56,326 bases of DNA. Origin: a virus. Both the position numbers and the translations under genes were made by a program. The notes under the pieces are model-generated. The model saw only the letters and a list, made by a program, of their open reading frames with translations. It was not told where the DNA came from and did no database searches. Below are positions 1 through 8,771 of the stretch, in pieces; position 1 is the first letter of the stretch; each line of letters begins with the position of its first letter. The DNA is taken from the IMG/VR virus record IMGVR_UViG_3300018083_000033, positions 1 to 56,326 of that record; one strand, given 5' to 3'.

Positions 1-42
1 CCTTCGGACGCATGCAGGCAGTTTCAGTGATCTGGAGGCGGC

Positions 43-570
43 ATGGCTAAGGGCGGCAGAAGGAACCATGCAGGCGCCAAGTGTAAGCCTAATGAGATGA
101 AGGTGTTACAAGGCACATTCAGAGAGGACCGACACGGCACCAAAGTGGCGGTTGCGGCGAAGTGGCCGGAGCCTCCGGCGCATCTGAGCGAGCGGGAGCG
201 CGTGCTGTGGGATGGGCTGAAGGAAAGCTGCTCGCCGTGGGTGACGACCTCGGATTGGGTGTCGCTGAATGGCGTGGTGTCGCTGATGGATCGGTTGCTG
301 AAGATTCAGGAGGCGCAGCGGGATCCCGAGGCGCCCACGGCCGGGAGCCCGATCGCGTTCAAGTACACGACGGACGGTGATGGCAACCTGAACGCGGAGC
401 CGAAGGATAACCCGCTGTTTTCGATGGAGCTCAAGTTCTGGACCGGGTTGCGCGGCTACATCGCGATTCTCGGGTTGTCGCCGGCTGACCGCTCACGAGT
501 GGAGAAGCCGGGGCTGGAAGAGAAGCCGGCGAATCCGCTGGATCGGTTCATCAAGAAGGGCCGTGGCTAA
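43..570 (+). CDS. terS: Terminase small subunit (P27-like)
   Basis: A 175-residue protein directly upstream of and overlapping the large terminase. The N-terminus is basic (GGRRNHAGAK) and is followed by a GTFREDRHG-type motif near residue 28, seen in P27-family small terminases, then a helical region with W and D positions typical of the family. Small terminases bind the packaging site on phage DNA and recruit the motor. GGAGG lies 6 bases before the ATG. It is the first gene of the head operon. The call rests on the motif, the size and the position. Confidence 0.85.
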   Translation: MAKGGRRNHAGAKCKPNEMKVLQGTFREDRHGTKVAVAAKWPEPPAHLSERERVLWDGLKESCSPWVTTSDWVSLNGVVSLMDRLLKIQEAQRDPEAPTAGSPIAFKYTTDGDGNLNAEPKDNPLFSMELKFWTGLRGYIAILGLSPADRSRVEKPGLEEKPANPLDRFIKKGRG

Positions 571-2377
571 GAAACTCGATCCCGTGACGCAGTACGCGAC
601 GGATGTCCGCAACGGCAAAGTTGTGGCGGCGAAACTCGTCCGCCTCGCGTGCTTGCGGCATCTGCGGGATCTCGAGCAGGCCGCGGCGAAGGGGCTGGAA
701 TGGCGTCCATCGGCCGCACAGGACGTGATCGACTTCTTCGCCACCGTGCTGTGCCTGCCGGAAGAAACGCCATCAGAAGAGGCCGTAGACGAGGACGCTG
801 AGCCATCCGAGGGCGGAACGCCGTTCGTGCTGTCGCCGTGGCAGCAGTTCATCGTGGGAAGTCTGTTCGGGTGGTACACCGCGAATGGGTTTAGACGGTT
901 CCGCGTGGCCTACGTGGAGGTGTCGAAGGGCGCCGGCAAGACGCCCATGTTCGCCGGGTGCTTACTGTACATGCTGGTGGCAGAGGGCGAGCGCGGCGCG
1001 CAGTTGTTCTGCTCGGCGGTGACGAAGGATCAGGCGAAGCTGGCCTATACCGACTGCGAGCGGATGGTGCAGTCGTCGCCGCACTTGAAGGCGATTATCG
1101 ACCAGAAAGTCAACAACCTGGCGCTGCTCGAGTCTGGATCGTTCATCCGGCCGATTTCAGCAGAGAAGCGGGGGCTGGACGGGAAGCGCGTGCAGGGCGC
1201 CATCATCGACGAGGAGCACGAGCATCCGACTGACATCGTGTATTTGAAGATGCGTGCTGGCACTAAGGGGCGGCGGAACGCGCTGATCTTCATCCCGACG
1301 AACTCCGGGTTTGACCAGGAGTCGGTCTGCTGGCGGCATCACGACTTCTCCCGTCAGGTGCTCATGGGCGAAGTCGAGAATGATTCATGGTTCGCCTTCG
1401 TGTGCCATCTGGACGCTTGCCCGAAGTGTCAGGAAGCCGGCAAGTATCAGCCATCGGACGACTGCCCGGATTGCGATGACTGGAAGACGGAAGGGCCGCA
1501 CTGGCTGAAAGCCGCGCCGAATCTTGGCGTGTCGATCCCGTGGCAGTACCAGCGGGAGCAGGTGGCCGAGGCCATCAATATCCCGTCACAGCGGAACATG
1601 GTGCGCCGGCTGAACTTCTGCCAGTGGACGCAGCAGGCTGATGTCTGGATCCCGGTGGAGCGGTGGGCGAGCTGCAAGGGGACGATCTTGAGCGCGTCAC
1701 TGGCTGGCCGAGAGTGCTATGTGGGCATCGACTTGTCCGACAAGATCGACCTGTCGTCAGTGGTGCTTATTTTCCCGCGTCCGATTGAGCGCGAGATGGC
1801 CGTGGATGGCATGCCGACACTGGACCGCGCGATCGACGTGCTGCCCTATTTCTGGATGCCGAGGAAGACCCTGCAACGGCGGGCGCAGGAAGACAAGCAG
1901 CCCTATCCTGAGTGGGAGAAGCAGGGGCACATCTTCGCGACGTCAGGTGACTTAGTGGACCACGACGCGATCGTGGACTTCATCATCGAAGTCGTCGCCA
2001 AGAAATACCGGATTCGGCATATCGGATTCGACCAGGCCGGAGCCACGGCGGTGTTCTCTCGGTTGCAGCGCCACTTCGGCGACGAGCTCGTAACGGAAGT
2101 GCCGCAGGGCCATCGTCATCTGTCGGAGCCGTGCAAGGTGTTTGAGGCGCTGATCGTGAGCGGAAACCTGAAGCACGACGGCAATCCTGTGATGCAGATG
2201 TGTGTTGGCAACATGGGCAAGGACGAGAACTCATGGCTGGAGATCCGGCCGGTGAAGTTGAACCAGCGGCAGCGGATTGATGGCGGCGTGGCGTGCATCG
2301 ATTCGATCAAGGTCATGCTGCTGACGCCCTACGAAGGCGAATCCGCCTATGCCACCGAGCGGCAGGTGTGGTTCTGA
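563..2377 (+). CDS. terL: Terminase large subunit
   Basis: A 604-residue packaging ATPase-nuclease. Walker A is SKGAGKT at residues 121-127 and Walker B is GAIIDEE at about 212-218. The C-terminal nuclease half has a GIDLSDK acidic motif near residue 388, with further Asp residues downstream (VDHDAIVDF, GFDQAG). A Cys cluster (CPKC..., CPDC) near residues 288-310 lies in the linker. It starts at GTG 563, overlapping the small subunit by 8 bases. It drives DNA into the prohead and cuts it. The sequence is Terminase_1/HK97-like, so cos- or headful-type cutting cannot be decided here. Confidence 0.95.
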   Translation: MAKKLDPVTQYATDVRNGKVVAAKLVRLACLRHLRDLEQAAAKGLEWRPSAAQDVIDFFATVLCLPEETPSEEAVDEDAEPSEGGTPFVLSPWQQFIVGSLFGWYTANGFRRFRVAYVEVSKGAGKTPMFAGCLLYMLVAEGERGAQLFCSAVTKDQAKLAYTDCERMVQSSPHLKAIIDQKVNNLALLESGSFIRPISAEKRGLDGKRVQGAIIDEEHEHPTDIVYLKMRAGTKGRRNALIFIPTNSGFDQESVCWRHHDFSRQVLMGEVENDSWFAFVCHLDACPKCQEAGKYQPSDDCPDCDDWKTEGPHWLKAAPNLGVSIPWQYQREQVAEAINIPSQRNMVRRLNFCQWTQQADVWIPVERWASCKGTILSASLAGRECYVGIDLSDKIDLSSVVLIFPRPIEREMAVDGMPTLDRAIDVLPYFWMPRKTLQRRAQEDKQPYPEWEKQGHIFATSGDLVDHDAIVDFIIEVVAKKYRIRHIGFDQAGATAVFSRLQRHFGDELVTEVPQGHRHLSEPCKVFEALIVSGNLKHDGNPVMQMCVGNMGKDENSWLEIRPVKLNQRQRIDGGVACIDSIKVMLLTPYEGESAYATERQVWF

Positions 2378-2923
2378 ATGGTGTCGTTCATCACCTTTGT
2401 GACGCCCACCTATCGCCGGCCCAAGGGTCTGGCGCGGTGCATGGCGAGCGTGGCCGAGCAGTCCGCCGTGGGGCGCGTGCAACACCTCGTCCTGCCAGAT
2501 TACGCGGGCGTGGGGATCGCGGGCATGTATGCCTCGCTGCCAACGTATCGGGACGCCGTGCGCGGACAGTATGTGTATCTGCTCTGCGATGACGACGAAC
2601 TGGCCGAGATCGATGTCATCGAGAAGGTGGAGCGGTACGCCAAGGATTACCAATACCCGCCCGTCATTCTCGTGGACGTGATTAAGGGCGGGTTGCAGTG
2701 GCCGTCTGGTGAGGCGTGGCCTCCAGTGATGGGGCGCATCGACTTGGGATGCTTGATTGTGCGGGCCGACGTCTGGAAGGCGCACGTCACGGACTACGGC
2801 GCGCGGTACGAAGGCGACTTCGATTTCGCAGCGGCCATTCATGCGGCGGGACACTCGGCGGCGTATCTGCCGCTGCTGTTCGCGGTGGGGGCTGTGAGTC
2901 GCGGTGCAGCGGAGGCCGCGTGA
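2378..2923 (+). CDS. GT-A family glycosyltransferase-like protein
   Basis: A 181-residue protein beginning FVTPTYRRPKGLARCMASV, the usual first strand and helix of family 2 glycosyltransferases. A DDDE metal/nucleotide-sugar motif follows YVYLLC at about residue 71. It is shorter than most family 2 enzymes (about 230 residues or more), so it may be a minimal enzyme. It begins directly after the terL stop and overlaps the radical SAM gene by 4 bases, so the three genes to 4940 are probably translated together. The target is unknown; virion protein or DNA decoration is an inference. Confidence 0.7.
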   Translation: MVSFITFVTPTYRRPKGLARCMASVAEQSAVGRVQHLVLPDYAGVGIAGMYASLPTYRDAVRGQYVYLLCDDDELAEIDVIEKVERYAKDYQYPPVILVDVIKGGLQWPSGEAWPPVMGRIDLGCLIVRADVWKAHVTDYGARYEGDFDFAAAIHAAGHSAAYLPLLFAVGAVSRGAAEAA

Positions 2924-3987
2924 AGTTCATTCAACCTGCCAAAGCGCTCGCCCATGTCGATCGCCTCGTGGACTGGCGGCGCGGTCAGAAGCCTGCCCCG
3001 GTGACGGTGGAATGGGATCTGTCCAACCGCTGCGTACTCGGCTGTCAAGACTGCCATTTCGCCCACACGCACACGCGCGGGCCGTGGGTGACGGGCAAGC
3101 GCGTCCTGCCGATGGCGTTCGATGGTGTTGGGGATCTGGCGGATCCGGTGCTGGTCAAGCGCGGCCTGCGCGAGATGCACGCCGCAGGCGTCAAGGCGAT
3201 TGTCTGGAGCGGCGGTGGCGAGCCGACCACACATCCGCAGTGGCTCGAGATCGTGCGCTACGCGGCCAGCCTGGGGCTCGAGCAGGGCATGTATACCCTC
3301 GGCGGGTTGCTGACCCAGAAGGACGCGGCCGAACTGCGAGAACTGGCAACGTGGGTGGTCGTCTCGCTGGACTGTGCGGATGCCGGGAGTTACTCGCTGG
3401 AAAAGCATGTGCCGCCGGAGCGGTTCGCGCATGCCTGCAACGGCCTGCGGTGGCTGTCGGGTGGGAAAGCCGCGATCGGGGCCTCGTTTCTGCTGCATGC
3501 GGGGAACTGGCGCAAGGCGTCCGACATGCTGGAACTGGCGCGGTCGCTCGGGGCCACGTATGCCACCTTCCGGCCCGTGATCGACACCTCGCCAGCGAAT
3601 CCCAGCGAGCCGCGAGGGAATCGGGCGTGGATTACGGATGCGCGGTTGAAGCTGGCGATCCTCAGTCGGCAGTCTGACGTGGAGCTCGACGTGGATCGGT
3701 TCCTCGCCTATCGGGATTGGCATGGGCGGGACTACCAGACGTGCAAAGCCATTCAGTTGCACGCCACCGTGACGCCAGACGGGCGGGTGTGGGTGTGTCC
3801 GCAGCGCCGCGGGGTGGCTGGGTCGATGGTGGGGGATCTGCGCGCGCAGTCCTTCGCGCAACTGTGGGCGCAGCATCCGGGGCAGTGGACAGCGTTTGCC
3901 GACTGTAGAGCCATGTGCCGCTTACATTTAGCGAACGAGCAGATCGCCGCACTAGAAGCGCCGCGGGCGCATGAGGCGTTCGTATGA
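2920..3987 (+). CDS. Radical SAM protein with SPASM-like C-terminus
   Basis: A 355-residue protein starting at GTG 2920 in a GTGA overlap. The radical SAM cluster motif CVLGCQDC (CX3CX2C) lies near residue 34, and a GGGEPTTHP motif (SAM-binding, GGE-type) near 87. The C-terminus has Cys residues in CKAIQLHATVTPDGRVWVCP and in CRAMC, the pattern of a SPASM/twitch domain that holds an auxiliary Fe-S cluster. Such enzymes modify peptides or small molecules. The flanking glycosyltransferase genes suggest a shared modification job, but the substrate is unknown. Its place between terL and portal is unusual. Confidence 0.85.
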   Translation: MKFIQPAKALAHVDRLVDWRRGQKPAPVTVEWDLSNRCVLGCQDCHFAHTHTRGPWVTGKRVLPMAFDGVGDLADPVLVKRGLREMHAAGVKAIVWSGGGEPTTHPQWLEIVRYAASLGLEQGMYTLGGLLTQKDAAELRELATWVVVSLDCADAGSYSLEKHVPPERFAHACNGLRWLSGGKAAIGASFLLHAGNWRKASDMLELARSLGATYATFRPVIDTSPANPSEPRGNRAWITDARLKLAILSRQSDVELDVDRFLAYRDWHGRDYQTCKAIQLHATVTPDGRVWVCPQRRGVAGSMVGDLRAQSFAQLWAQHPGQWTAFADCRAMCRLHLANEQIAALEAPRAHEAFV

Positions 3988-4940
3988 ACATCTGCGTGAT
4001 TCACAACGAGCAAGTCTCGTGGTCGATTGCGGATGTGCGCGATGGCCTTGTCTACGGCCTGCGTGCGAACGGCCACACGGTCACCGATGATCGCGCCGCG
4101 GCCGACTGGTTCATCCTCGTGAATCCGATGTTCCAGACACCGGAGACGATTGCCGAACTGCGGATGGTGGCACCCGTGGCCGGCCTGATGACCGAGACGC
4201 CCTACGACATCGACCGCGAGTTGGTCTGCGCTGGCCTGATTGACGGCGGCTGGACGCATGAGCGGGTGAGCGTGGCGGAATTCCAGAAGGTCAACCCGCG
4301 CTTTGGCTATCTGCCGCATGCCTGGCACCCGGAACGGCATGGGCTAGTAACAGCGGATCCGAACGTGCCCGCGCATGACGTGGTGCTGGTCGGCTCAGGG
4401 TTTGGCGAGCGGATCGCGTGGATTAACGCGATGGACTGGACCGACATTGACCTGGGGCTGTACGGCATCTGGCATGGCCTTGGGGTGAGCACGCACTGGC
4501 AGCGCTGCATCAAGGGCGGGATTACTGACAACGCCAAAGCCGTGGCGCTGTATCGACGGGCGACGATTGGGCTCAACCTGTATCGGACCAAGGAGGGCCG
4601 CAAGTGGCCTCCCGCGCCACCGCAGAACATCCACGCGGAGTCACTGAGCCCGCGGTCGTATGAGCTGGCGGCGTGCGGCGTGTTTCAGATCAGCAATTAC
4701 CGCAAGGAAGTGGCCGAGAAGTTCGGCGATGCGGTGCCCATCATCCATCAGGACCACACGAGCGCGGAGTTACTGGCAGAGGATCGGGCGATGTTGCTGC
4801 ACTTCCTGCGGCCGGAGTTGGTGTTGGATCGCGCGGCACGCGCAGAGCGCACGTGGCTGAACGTGCAGCAGGATTCATGGACAGAGCGCGCGGCCACGGT
4901 GGTCGCCAATCTGAAGGAATGGAGCACGGTGACGGTATGA
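3984..4940 (+). CDS. CgeB-like glycosyltransferase
   Basis: A 318-residue protein overlapping the radical SAM gene by 4 bases. The C-terminal half has the signature AESLSPRSYELAACGVF near residue 215, matching the E-x7-E nucleotide-sugar region of CgeB/GT4-type transferases, where family members have NxRxFE-A-CG. The N-terminal half is a divergent Rossmann-like fold (MNICVIHNE, ADWFILVNP). It probably transfers a sugar in the same pathway as the two genes before it. No signal peptide is visible, so it should act in the cytoplasm. Confidence 0.7.
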   Translation: MNICVIHNEQVSWSIADVRDGLVYGLRANGHTVTDDRAAADWFILVNPMFQTPETIAELRMVAPVAGLMTETPYDIDRELVCAGLIDGGWTHERVSVAEFQKVNPRFGYLPHAWHPERHGLVTADPNVPAHDVVLVGSGFGERIAWINAMDWTDIDLGLYGIWHGLGVSTHWQRCIKGGITDNAKAVALYRRATIGLNLYRTKEGRKWPPAPPQNIHAESLSPRSYELAACGVFQISNYRKEVAEKFGDAVPIIHQDHTSAELLAEDRAMLLHFLRPELVLDRAARAERTWLNVQQDSWTERAATVVANLKEWSTVTV

Positions 4941-5245
4941 CGGAAGCTCTCTTAGACGCACTGCGGCCGATCGCATCGACGATTCACGACGAAGGCTCAC
5001 GGCTGGCGCGGTCGCTGCGCGGATCTAGCGCCAACGAGGATCAGGTGCGCGAGCATCTGCGGAACTGCTTGAAGGCGTGCGAGGCGGCGGTGGCGGCGTT
5101 GGATCCGAAGCCCGTGGTGGCTGTCAAGTATGAGCCAGTAACCGAAACGCGGGTCGATTCCGGCGTCAAGGTTGAATTGCCAACCGTGCCGCCCAATCGC
5201 GAGATACGCGATGGCGACGTGGCGCCGCGCAAGCCCAGAAAGTAA
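4937..5245 (+). CDS. Small helical protein of unknown function
   Basis: A 102-residue protein whose ATG overlaps the stop of the CgeB-like gene. Residues 1-55 look helical (LRPIASTIHDEGSRLARSLRG, VREHLRNCLKACEAAVAAL). The C-terminus is charged, Pro-rich and ends in PRKPRK. It lies just before the portal gene, where many phages carry small head-morphogenesis or scaffold-like genes. I do not recognise a family. Confidence 0.6.
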   Translation: MTEALLDALRPIASTIHDEGSRLARSLRGSSANEDQVREHLRNCLKACEAAVAALDPKPVVAVKYEPVTETRVDSGVKVELPTVPPNREIRDGDVAPRKPRK

Positions 5246-5275
5246 GCACGTTCCGCGCCTTCTCAGGAGACGCCG

Positions 5276-7828
5276 TTGTCTAGACTCGAAATCGATCGGC
5301 CGCGCACCAAGCCCTCGTTGTGGGATCGGTTCCGTAGCTACACCCTCGGGCCGCTGACCTCGAACGATCCCGCGCTGCGGAAGTACTTTTCCAGCGGGGA
5401 AGGCACGGCGACCGGCGTACAGGTGAGCGAATACACGGCGCTTAACTATTCAGCGGTCTGGTCTGCGGTGAACCTGATTGCTGGCGACGTCGCGAGCCTG
5501 CCGCTGGAACTGTATAAGCGCGAAGGCAAGAACAAGGAGCGCTATAGCGCCCATCCGCTGTATCGGCTGCTGCATGATTCACCGAACCCGGAGATGTCCT
5601 CGCTGACGTTCCGGCAGGTGCTTCAGGCACACGTCCTGACCTGGGGCAACGGGTACGCGGAAATCGAGCGCGACACGGTTGGCAGGCCCAAGCATCTGTG
5701 GCCATTGACGCCGGAGCGGGTGACGCCGCTGCACGAGAACGGACGCCTGACGTATCGCGTGACCCAGCAGAACGGGAAGGACATCCCTTTCGATCCCGCC
5801 AACATGCTGCATATCCCAGGACTGGGATGGGACGGTGTGCAGGGATATTCGCCCATCGCCAAGGCGCGCGAGTCGGTGGCTCTCGGGTTGGCCGCAGAGA
5901 AGTTCGGGGCCACGTTCTACGGCAATGGCTCGACGTTCGGCGGCGTCATCACGCACCCGACGAAGTTTGCCACACCGCAGGCGCGTGAGAACTTTGAGAA
6001 GGCGCTGAAGGGCCGATCGCAGGGCGTCTCGCGGGCACACGGTCTGCTGTTAATGGAAGAGGGCATGACGTATGCCCAGATGGGCATCCCGCCGAACGAG
6101 GCGCAGTTCCTCGAGTCGCGGATGTTCCAGATTACCGAAGTGGCGCGGTGGTTCAACGTCCCGCCGCACAAGATCGGCGACCTGTCCCGCTCGACGAATA
6201 ACAACATCGAGCAGCAGACACAAGACTATCTCCAGACGACCCTGCTTCGCTGGCTGGAGGCGTGGGAGCAGGAGTTGATGCGGAAGCTGATCTCGCCGCT
6301 AGAGCGGAATCAGCAGTTCATCGAGCACAACTTAGACGGATTCCTGCGGGCGGATTCACAGGGGCGCGCGGCGCTGGAGGCCACCGAGTTCAACATCGGG
6401 GCGCTGACGCCGAACGATGCGCGGGCGCTCGCCAACCGCAATCCTGTGGAGGGCGGGGATCGGGCGTTCGTGCAGATGAACATGATGCCGCTCGATCGCG
6501 TGGACGAGTGGATCAACGCACAGATCGAAAGTCTGAAGCCGAAGCCCACGGCGCCGCCGACTCGGAGCGCGGAGGACGAGGCGCTGATTGCGGCCCTTCG
6601 CAGTGATGTGACCGAGGCGTACGAAGAGCGCACGGTCGCGGCAGAGACGCAGGCGAAGGCGCTGTCAGGGCTGATTGACGATCTGACCGCGGCGAAGGTG
6701 GGACAGACAGAATTGCGCGCGGAGGTGGCTGCTGAGAAGGGACTCCGCATCGCCGTCGAAGAGCGCATCGAGGCATTGACTGAACAACTGGCGGTCAATG
6801 CCTCACTTTTGAAGGACGTTGAGGAGCGGCTGGCGATTGCTGCCGATACGGCCAAGGTGCTCAACGCCGAGAACGCGGCGGTATCTGCCGAGCGCGACGA
6901 GATCGCCGGCACGGTTGCCGCTGCGGTGGCTGAGGCCAAGCAGTGCCGCATCCTCCACGACAGCGCCAAGGATCACGAGCGCGTGATGGTGGCCGAGCGT
7001 AACGAGGCGCTGGCGGCGCTGGCGCATATAGCTGAACTGCTGGACGGCGCACAGACGGCGCTGGCTGCTGAACAGGCCGAACGGGCACGCGAGCAGGCAG
7101 AATCAGCCGCCAAGGTGGAAGCGCTCGAGCGCGAAGCCTTCGGGCAGAGTGATGTGATTGCCACGCTGACGACCGAGAAGGCGAAACTGACCGCGGAGCG
7201 CGACGAATACGGCGAGACGGCTGGCATGGCGAACGAGGCCGGGGCGAATGCCGTGATTGCCGCGAAGGAAGCGCAAGAGCGGGCACTACAGGCCCAATCG
7301 GCGCAGGCGCAGGCCGAACAGCGAGCCGAGCTCGCCGAACGCGACAAGGGCATTGCAGAGGCCGCGCAGGCGGCATCCAGCGCCACATTGGAGCAGATGC
7401 GTCAGGCCTACGCGGATAAGGTGACGGCGGTCACGACCGCGCATCGGGCGTTGATGGCTGACGCCATGCGGCGCGTGCTGGCGAAGGAAACAGACCGGGC
7501 GAGACGCCACCAGGCTACGCCGCAAAAGCTGCGGGCGTGGATGGGCACGTTCTACCAGGAACACGTTGAGACGATCGCGGATGTGCTCCGGCCGGTGATT
7601 GCGGCACAGCTCGCATGGCGGCAGTCTGACGCGGATCCGGTGGCGCTGGCGACGGCGATCGCCACGGCGCACTGTGAGACGTCGCAGGAGCAGTTGCGGA
7701 TGGTGGCAGCGGTGGAGGACTTCTCGGCCAGCTTTGAGAAGCTGCTACAGCGGTGGGAGGCGAACCGGCCTGAAGCGGTTGCCGATCAGTTCATGCAGGA
7801 GGGCGTGTCCCATGTCCGCAACATCTGA
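5276..7828 (+). CDS. Portal protein with long coiled-coil C-terminal extension
   Basis: An 850-residue protein with a TTG start 7 bases after GGAG. Residues about 1-425 are a normal HK97-type portal: LNYSAVWSAVNLIAGDVASLPLELYKR, the WGNGYAEIERD motif, HIPGLGWDGVQGYSPI, and the PPHKIGDLSRSTNNNIEQQ segment. A normal portal of this family ends near 420-450 residues. Here it continues for about 400 residues: 440-720 is an Ala/Glu-rich heptad-like coiled coil, then a compact helical domain (FYQEHVETIADVLRPVIAAQLAWRQ and on) to the end. The extension may sit inside the capsid as an internal scaffold. Overlaps the protease gene by 17 bases. Confidence 0.9.
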   Translation: MSRLEIDRPRTKPSLWDRFRSYTLGPLTSNDPALRKYFSSGEGTATGVQVSEYTALNYSAVWSAVNLIAGDVASLPLELYKREGKNKERYSAHPLYRLLHDSPNPEMSSLTFRQVLQAHVLTWGNGYAEIERDTVGRPKHLWPLTPERVTPLHENGRLTYRVTQQNGKDIPFDPANMLHIPGLGWDGVQGYSPIAKARESVALGLAAEKFGATFYGNGSTFGGVITHPTKFATPQARENFEKALKGRSQGVSRAHGLLLMEEGMTYAQMGIPPNEAQFLESRMFQITEVARWFNVPPHKIGDLSRSTNNNIEQQTQDYLQTTLLRWLEAWEQELMRKLISPLERNQQFIEHNLDGFLRADSQGRAALEATEFNIGALTPNDARALANRNPVEGGDRAFVQMNMMPLDRVDEWINAQIESLKPKPTAPPTRSAEDEALIAALRSDVTEAYEERTVAAETQAKALSGLIDDLTAAKVGQTELRAEVAAEKGLRIAVEERIEALTEQLAVNASLLKDVEERLAIAADTAKVLNAENAAVSAERDEIAGTVAAAVAEAKQCRILHDSAKDHERVMVAERNEALAALAHIAELLDGAQTALAAEQAERAREQAESAAKVEALEREAFGQSDVIATLTTEKAKLTAERDEYGETAGMANEAGANAVIAAKEAQERALQAQSAQAQAEQRAELAERDKGIAEAAQAASSATLEQMRQAYADKVTAVTTAHRALMADAMRRVLAKETDRARRHQATPQKLRAWMGTFYQEHVETIADVLRPVIAAQLAWRQSDADPVALATAIATAHCETSQEQLRMVAAVEDFSASFEKLLQRWEANRPEAVADQFMQEGVSHVRNI

Positions 7829-8375
7829 GTACGAACGCCGTTACATCGGCGAGTGCCGGATCGATCCAAACGACGACCGGAAGATCCGAGGGATGGCGAT
7901 TGTGTTCAACAGCCGCTCCGTGAATCTGGGCGGGTTCACCGAGATTATCAAGCCAGCCGCCGTGGATCGGGCCATCAAAGAGAACTCCGACGTGCGCGCG
8001 CTGGTGGATCACGACAGTTCCAAGATCATGGGCCGCACGCGGGCTGGCACGCTGCAACTGCGTAAGACGGCGAAGGGGCTGGGCGTGGAGATTGAGCCAC
8101 CGAACACCAGTTACGCGCGGGACGTGCTCGAATCTGTGGCCCGCGGGGATATTTCTGGCATGTCGTTCGGGTTCCGCGTGATCGAGGACGACTGGCATGT
8201 CGAAGATGGCGAACCCGTGCGGGAAGTGCTGGACATGGAGTTGCGCGAGGTGTCGATCGTCAGCTTCCCGGCCTATGAGGCCACCAGCGTGGACGTGGCG
8301 AAGCGGTCACTGCAAGCGTTCCTCAAAACCAAAGGCCACGACGCGAAGTATTACCGCATGCGGATGGCGAGATGA
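7812..8375 (+). CDS. HK97-type prohead protease
   Basis: A 187-residue protein of the S78 peptidase type. YIGECRIDPNDDRKIRGMAIVFNS at the N-terminus is the typical opening. VDHDSSKIMGRTRAGTL carries the likely catalytic His (near residue 64), and GMSFGFRV carries the likely Ser (near 118). The VSIVSFPAYEAT segment is also a family hallmark. It cleaves the capsid delta domain during head maturation and lies directly before the capsid gene region, as in HK97. The ATG at 7812 overlaps the portal end and gives the normal family length. Confidence 0.92.
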   Translation: MSATSEYERRYIGECRIDPNDDRKIRGMAIVFNSRSVNLGGFTEIIKPAAVDRAIKENSDVRALVDHDSSKIMGRTRAGTLQLRKTAKGLGVEIEPPNTSYARDVLESVARGDISGMSFGFRVIEDDWHVEDGEPVREVLDMELREVSIVSFPAYEATSVDVAKRSLQAFLKTKGHDAKYYRMRMAR

Positions 8376-8563
8376 AGAAGCGCGGTGCGCCGCTAAAGGC
8401 TAACGCGCTGCGGTCGTCTATCTCGCTGCGCGTGCCCGAACGCGTCCACGACGATTTGATACAGCGAGCCGCGGCGGCGGATGTGACTCCGGCCGAGTGG
8501 GCGCGGCGGGCTGTCTTTTCCGTACTCTACAAATCTCAAAGCACGAAAGGCGTGCCACACTAG
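8372..8563 (+). CDS. Small ribbon-helix-helix-like protein
   Basis: A 63-residue protein with ATGA overlap to the protease stop. The pattern SISLRVPERVHDDLIQRAAAADVTPAEWARRAV matches a ribbon-helix-helix fold: a short basic strand, a helix, then an 'adverb-type' second helix as in Arc/CopG and phage Mnt-type proteins. It could bind DNA and regulate the late operon, or it could be a structural adaptor. The fold call is from pattern only. Confidence 0.6.
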   Translation: MKKRGAPLKANALRSSISLRVPERVHDDLIQRAAAADVTPAEWARRAVFSVLYKSQSTKGVPH

Positions 8564-8771
8564 ACAGTAATAGCATCGACACGAGTCCTACCACCGCGCG
8601 GACGGAGATCCACGCGCTGGTTGCGACGACATCAGTGGCCGAGTCCTGCGGCGTTGGGGCGCGGTTCACATGGCGGACACCAAAACAACTTTTGGTCTTC
8701 GCCTGTGGGCTGCGCCCTTTGTCGTTTAGGCAACAGGCACCGGCTGTCCCCCAGGCGGAAGGGGAACAGTA
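8564..8771 (+). promoter_or_regulatory. Leader of the major capsid gene with AT-rich hairpin
   Basis: This 208-base gap before the capsid gene holds no convincing gene. It contains a perfect 7-bp hairpin (ACCAAAA, loop CAAC, TTTTGGT) at 8679-8696 in an otherwise GC-rich stretch. GGAAGGGGAACAGT just before ATG 8772 supplies a strong purine-rich ribosome site. No clear sigma-70-type promoter is seen. An RNA processing or stability element for the abundant capsid message is possible, but this is inference. Confidence 0.35.

Noticed and set aside
2839-3876. A 345-residue open frame on the minus strand
   Set aside because: Antisense to the radical SAM gene, whose cluster and SPASM motifs are unambiguous.
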